A DNA stretch of 27,540 nucleotides, taken from contig JAYTCQ010000136.1 in assembly GCA_043736395.1 (NCBI GenBank), positions 1-27,540 on the forward strand. Direction: 5' to 3'. The position numbers and the translations under genes were made by a program. The notes under the pieces are model-generated. The model worked only from the letters and a program-made list of their open reading frames with translations. It did not search any database and was not told where the DNA came from. This document shows positions 24,603 through 27,540 of the stretch, in pieces. The stretch comes from JAFDVL01 sp043736395 (GTDB lineage: Bacteria > Acidobacteriota > Blastocatellia > RBC074). Numbering within the stretch: the stretch's first letter is position 1; each line of letters begins with the position of its first letter.

Positions 24603-25069
24603 ACGCTTTCAAGCTCCTGATAAGAAATGTAACTCTGTGAGTGATTCAATGATGATGAATGAAAAATGAATTATGAACGCACTTTTTCTCACTGACAAAT
24701 GATGAAGAAAATGAACGTGCGTGATATTTTTTTTATATGCAACAAATGATGTATTTTTTTCACGATCTTTTTTTATAAAAATATCAACGTCACTTTCGAT
24801 CAATGTTTATAGGGGTAAAATTGATGTCATCAATTCATCGTTACAAAATATTTTTTTGATTTGAAAAAATATTTTTCATCATCATCATCATCACACATCT
24901 ATCCAACAAAAAACATGTTGACACTCGTTGTGAACATGTTTATAAGCTTCATCATCTTGTATGTTAATTGTTGTAGTTCACTATTCTAACTTCAATACAA
25001 CATATTGTGGTCGCGTAGAAATTACAGCAAGAGATTTTTCAAGCAACGAAAGAAAGGAGAATAAAACTT
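24603..25069. other. AT-rich intergenic region with heptad-like repeats
   Basis: A 467-base stretch between divergent genes (M28, minus; H1-like, plus). No convincing gene was found on either strand. ATG-led heptads recur with exact 7-base spacing at 24659, 24666 and 24673. A TGATGAAAAAT-like sequence near 24650-24668 has an inverted near-copy (ATTTTTCATCATC) near 24870-24885. Very AT-rich runs fill 24720-24870, typical of curved or melt-prone promoter DNA. The promoter of the H1-like gene is at its right end (24911-24946). Confidence 0.6.
24911..24946 (+). promoter_or_regulatory. Promoter of the H1-like gene with paired operator boxes
   Basis: TTGACA at 24918-24923 is a perfect -35 box; TATAAG at 24941-24946 follows after exactly 17 bases. 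Two identical palindromic octamers AACATGTT lie at 24912-24919 and 24933-24940, one overlapping the -35 and one abutting the -10. Their centres are 21 bp apart, two helical turns. This is the geometry of a cooperatively bound repressor site. Transcription would start near 24953, giving a leader of about 115 bases. Confidence 0.65.
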
Positions 25070-25306
25070 ATGCCAGCAAAGAAAGCGGCACCGGCCAAGA
25101 AAGCAGCAGCGAAAGCTCCTGCAAAGAAAGCAGCACCTGCTAAAAAAGCAGCACCTGCAAAGAAAGCGGCACCTGCTAAAAAAGCAGCACCTGCAAAGAA
25201 AGCGGCACCTGCGAAAGCAGCACCTGCTAAAAAAGCGGCGCCTGCGAAAGCAGCGCCTGCGAAGAAAGCGGCTCCTGCCAAAAAAGCAGCAGCGAAGAAA
25301 AAGTAG
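25070..25306 (+). CDS. Histone H1-like Lys/Ala/Pro-repeat DNA-binding protein
   Basis: 78 residues composed almost only of Lys, Ala and Pro: MPAKKAAPAKKAAAKAPAKK, then near-perfect AKKAAP repeats with a few KAAPAK shortened units, ending AAAKKK. This is the composition of eukaryotic H1 tails and of bacterial H1-like proteins (chlamydial Hc2, AlgP/AlgR3), which bind and compact DNA through lysines and PAKK turns. No globular domain is present, so the whole protein is a disordered tail. A strong Shine-Dalgarno AAAGGAG lies about ten bases before the ATG. It has its own promoter and terminator. The opposite strand is also open, a consequence of the codon pattern only. Confidence 0.88.
   Translation: MPAKKAAPAKKAAAKAPAKKAAPAKKAAPAKKAAPAKKAAPAKKAAPAKAAPAKKAAPAKAAPAKKAAPAKKAAAKKK
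25076..25300 (+). repeat. In-gene tandem repeats coding for AKKAAP units
   Basis: The H1-like gene is an array of 18-base units of the type AAAGCAGCACCTGCTAAA with third-position changes, plus shortened units where one AKK is lost. The near-identity implies recent expansion or contraction by slippage or unequal recombination, so length may vary between strains. Confidence 0.8.
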
Positions 25307-25331
25307 TAATTTTTTGATTACTATTCTTTAG

Positions 25332-25355
25332 TAAGGGGTGGGCAACCACCCCTTA
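25332..25355 (+). terminator. Intrinsic terminator of the H1-like gene
   Basis: TAAGGGGTGG (25332-25341) and CCACCCCTTA (25346-25355) are perfect 10-bp arms closed by the stable GNRA tetraloop GCAA, followed by TTTTATT. A smaller hairpin TAGTAAT/ATTACTA (25304-25323) includes the stop codon just upstream. Confidence 0.92.
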
Positions 25356-25380
25356 TTTTATTGGTCGAATCGTTTCTCTG

Positions 25381-26082
25381 ATGATTTACTTCATTCGCCA
25401 TTCGCAAGCCGGGCCACGCGGTAATTACGACGAACTTTCAACGCTTGGTAAACTACAAGCACAGCACCTCGGCAACTACTTCGCACAACAACAAATCAAG
25501 TTCGATAAAATCTATGTTGGTAATTTAGTTCGTCAACAATTAACCGCCAGCATTGTGACTTCACAACTTTCTCATCAACCCGAACTCATCACAGATGAAC
25601 GATGGAACGAGTTCCGGCTTGATCCGGTCTATCGCACTATCGCGGCGAAACTCAGCCTCGAAGATGAAATCTTTGCGCAGGATTTTTCCGCGATGCAATC
25701 TATGCTCAGTGAAGATGCGTATGCGATGCGCGGTGCAGTGGCGCGGTGTGATCGCGCCGTCATGCAAGCGTGGCTGGCTGGTCGTTTTCCATCTGAAGAT
25801 CATGAGTCGTGGATTGATTTTCAGGTACGTGTGACATCGGCCTTCAATGATTTGAGACAGCACGAGGCGAAAGAATGTATTGCTGTTTTTACCTCTGCCA
25901 CTCCTGTTGCAATCACAGTAGCAAATGCGTTGCAGCTCACTGATGAAAAAACTTTGGAGCTGGCGTGGATCGTTCAAAATTCAAGTTTGACGACGATGAA
26001 GTTACGCGACGAATCAATCCATCTTTACTCATTCAACGCCACACCACATCTCACCGATGATTCACTGCGAACTTTTCGATAA
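25381..26082 (+). CDS. Histidine phosphatase family protein
   Basis: 233 residues. The phosphatase signature is IRHSQAG at the N-terminus (Arg6, His7), followed by LSTLGKLQAQHLGNYF and VGNLVRQQLTASIV, the second Arg region. The typical acidic catalytic residue is likely in ERWNEF. The usual second catalytic His, in a VSHGG-like motif, is replaced by VFTSATPVAI. This variant occurs in some family members, so reduced or altered activity is possible. No membrane or signal segment is visible. Possible roles are phosphosugar, phosphoprotein or cofactor phosphate removal. The ATG lies about 25 bases after the preceding terminator with no strong Shine-Dalgarno sequence. It ends at a hairpin before the convergent tRNA. 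Confidence 0.85.
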   Translation: MIYFIRHSQAGPRGNYDELSTLGKLQAQHLGNYFAQQQIKFDKIYVGNLVRQQLTASIVTSQLSHQPELITDERWNEFRLDPVYRTIAAKLSLEDEIFAQDFSAMQSMLSEDAYAMRGAVARCDRAVMQAWLAGRFPSEDHESWIDFQVRVTSAFNDLRQHEAKECIAVFTSATPVAITVANALQLTDEKTLELAWIVQNSSLTTMKLRDESIHLYSFNATPHLTDDSLRTFR

Positions 26083-26090
26083 CAAACAAG

Positions 26091-26114
26091 AAGGGATGCC
26101 AATTGACATCCCTT
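26091..26114. terminator. Hairpin between the phosphatase gene and the tRNA
   Basis: AAGGGATG (26091-26098) and CATCCCTT (26107-26114) form a perfect 8-bp stem with an 8-base loop between two convergent genes. No long T run follows on the plus strand, so it is a moderate terminator candidate for either side. Confidence 0.55.
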
Positions 26115-26133
26115 GAAGAACATTATGAAAATT

Positions 26134-26210
<77 letters not shown>

Positions 26211-26344
26211 ATAAGCTTCAAATTACACCAACGCTTTCTGTTGGTCAATTCCCTGAAAAATTCCAATCTTCCTGCTGGACAACGAAACCTGCAAACGTTA
26301 AGATTCACGGTTTAAATTGGTCTGATTCTCAAGGAGCTGTAGTT

Positions 26345-26761
26345 ATGATTCACGACAACTCAATCGAACACAGTACCAAACTTGAATCAGATGTGAACTT
26401 TGAAAAGCGATTGCGAACGATTACGATTTTTTTGATTGTGAGTGGAACAATCATCGCGATGATTTTTGGCGGAAGCAAAATGGCAGCAGGCTTCGCGCTC
26501 GGTGGTGCGCTCAGCTTATTCAACGAACGTTGGTTAAGCGCGAGTACGAAAGCAATCTTAGAATTCGCGTCGTCCACGGGGAATCCATCTGTGCCGCGTG
26601 CGATGAAATTTTTCTTTCGCTTAATTGTCGTAGCACTTATCATCGGCATCGCCGCGAAATCAGGTTATTTTCATTTACTGGGCATCGGTTGCGGCTTCTC
26701 AACATTTGTTGGAGCAGCAATGATCGAAGCTTTTTATCAGGCTTTTAATTCTCAAGATTAA
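26345..26761 (+). CDS. atpI: ATP synthase subunit I (AtpI-like)
   Basis: 138 residues from ATG 26345, supported by Shine-Dalgarno AAGGAG about eight bases upstream. The open frame extends further left only into the tRNA and is not translated. Hydrophobic segments: TITIFLIVSGTIIAMIFGG, a glycine-rich MAAGFALGGALSLFN, and after a hydrophilic loop FFFRLIVVALIIGIAA and LLGIGCGFSTFVGAAMI, so about four membrane helices. AtpI is an assembly helper for the c-ring and sits first in many atp operons. Here it precedes atpB by six bases. The N-terminal 20 residues are hydrophilic. The match to AtpI is by topology and position as much as by sequence. Confidence 0.82.
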   Translation: MIHDNSIEHSTKLESDVNFEKRLRTITIFLIVSGTIIAMIFGGSKMAAGFALGGALSLFNERWLSASTKAILEFASSTGNPSVPRAMKFFFRLIVVALIIGIAAKSGYFHLLGIGCGFSTFVGAAMIEAFYQAFNSQD

Positions 26762-26767
26762 GCAATT

Positions 26768-27540
26768 ATGTTGTTAGCAATTTTACAAGAGCACGGAGCG
26801 ACAGGACACGCGGTTGAAGGTGCGGCAGAACACGGAGCCACCGCAGGTGAAGCGGCAGGTCACGCCGCTGAGGGACATCACACTCCCTGGCTGGTCGAAC
26901 AGGTCAATCACTTATTTGGTCAAGCGGCATACTCGTTAGAATCCGCGATCATGCCTGCGATTTATCAGATTCCTGGAATGAAGTTACTCTTCGGCGCTGA
27001 GCATTGGCCAGGCGAAGGCATGAGCTACGATCAATATGTGGCGTCAGGACAATTAGCAATTCCGACGCACGTCGTGATGTTCGCTATCGTTGCTTTCATC
27101 GCAGTTGTGGTGTTGACGATTTTACGCGGTAAACTTTCTTCGCAATCGCCCAGCGGCAAACAGCAAACACTTGAAGTAGGTGTCGAAGCAGTTCGCAATT
27201 TATTAACAGAGCTGATCGGACCAAAAGGATTGAAGCACTTCCCTGTCATCGCGACGTTCGCGTTATTGATTTTGGTGTCGAACCTGATCGGATTTATTCC
27301 AGGGTTAATTTCGCCCTCCGCCAATTTGAATTTCACGCTGGCACTGGCGATCACTTCGTTTCTTTACTACAACTTCATCGGCATCAAAGAAAATGGTTTG
27401 GGCGGTTACTTAAAACATTTTATGGGACCGGTAATGTGGTTAGCTCCATTAATGTTTTTGATTGAATTGGTCAGCCACTCCGCACGAATCCTGAGTTTAA
27501 GCCTGCGCTTGTTCGGTAACATTTACGGCGAAGAACAGGT
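26768..27540 (+). CDS. atpB: F-type ATP synthase subunit a (partial at right edge)
   Basis: At least 257 residues, running off the window. The conserved core is clear: MKLLFGAEHW, membrane helices at about 98-114 and 155-180 (FPVIATFALLILVSNLIGFIPG), and the proton-channel helix ending SLRLFGN with the essential Arg at about residue 247, equivalent to Arg210 of E. coli. Subunit a lines the proton half-channels against the c-ring. The first 35 residues form an unusual His/Ala/Glu/Gly-rich extension with repeated EHGATGHA and AGHAAEG units ahead of the core. No Shine-Dalgarno sequence is seen; translation probably couples to atpI, which ends six bases before. The remaining ATP synthase genes should follow outside the window. 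Confidence 0.95.
   Translation, partial: MLLAILQEHGATGHAVEGAAEHGATAGEAAGHAAEGHHTPWLVEQVNHLFGQAAYSLESAIMPAIYQIPGMKLLFGAEHWPGEGMSYDQYVASGQLAIPTHVVMFAIVAFIAVVVLTILRGKLSSQSPSGKQQTLEVGVEAVRNLLTELIGPKGLKHFPVIATFALLILVSNLIGFIPGLISPSANLNFTLALAITSFLYYNFIGIKENGLGGYLKHFMGPVMWLAPLMFLIELVSHSARILSLSLRLFGNIYGEEQ

Noticed and set aside
24869..24892. CAT-triplet run as a possible CRISPR or microsatellite element
   Set aside because: It is a short trinucleotide run in AT-rich DNA without spacers or repeat units of CRISPR type.
24961..25143. Plus-strand frame of 60 residues starting before the H1-like gene
   Set aside because: It runs out of frame into the repeats and lacks a ribosome site; the H1-like frame explains the region.
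25039..25281. Minus-strand frame with AGAAFFAG-type repeats opposite the H1-like gene
   Set aside because: It is the reverse reading of the Lys/Ala/Pro codon repeats; the plus strand has promoter, Shine-Dalgarno and terminator, the minus strand has none.

Overview
The window reads as chromosomal DNA of a moderate-GC (roughly 45-50% by eye) Gram-negative-type bacterium, most likely an Acidobacteriota member close to class Blastocatellia. This is an inference. It rests on a secreted protein with the TIGR03437 domain typical of Acidobacteria, an RND pump with a lipoprotein adaptor, a Tat component, a eukaryotic-type Ser/Thr kinase remnant and intergenic palindromes built from 7-8 bp degenerate repeats. 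No phage, transposase, integrase or CRISPR array was seen.

Layout, left to right. 1-3072: a repeat palindrome, then phosphoenolpyruvate carboxylase, closed by a heptad-repeat palindrome. 3085-5042 (minus): an anti-sigma-factor antagonist (STAS), a tentative AlkZ-related winged-helix protein and a membrane-anchored coiled-coil protein; the last two overlap by one base. 5259-9781 (plus): a lipoprotein periplasmic adaptor and an RND pump, with no TolC-type outer-membrane gene nearby. 9816-11404 (minus): a Schlafen/AlbA_2 ATPase-like regulator and a short tatA. 11608-12673 (plus): a YtxH protein and a second small membrane protein, separated by another repeat palindrome. 12838-16962 (plus): radical SAM protein, MGDG-synthase-like glycosyltransferase, M48 metallopeptidase and SDR reductase, plausibly one envelope or lipid operon, ending at a hairpin terminator. 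17089-19226: an exported sulfatase and a DUF2625 protein. 19367-21634: a large secreted TIGR03437 protein with DUF5666-like repeats and a strong terminator. 21707-24602 (minus): an M28 glutamate-carboxypeptidase-like enzyme, a hairpin-rich spacer, and a Ser/Thr kinase cut off exactly after DFG and joined, out of frame, to the tail of a DUF1569 gene. 24603-25069: an AT-rich regulatory stretch with a near-consensus promoter carrying two identical palindromic boxes 21 bp apart. 25070-25306: a histone-H1-like Lys/Ala/Pro repeat protein. 25381-26082: a histidine phosphatase. 26134-26210 (minus): tRNA-Arg(CCG). 26345-27540: the start of the F-type ATP synthase operon (atpI, then atpB running off the right edge).

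The most interesting points are the kinase/DUF1569 chimera, the recurring repeat palindromes whose sequence word changes while the architecture stays, the paired operator in the H1-like promoter, the radical SAM/glycosyltransferase/M48/SDR cluster, and a UUCG-capped hairpin in the leader of the YtxH gene. Functional names come from motif recognition by eye; no database search was possible.
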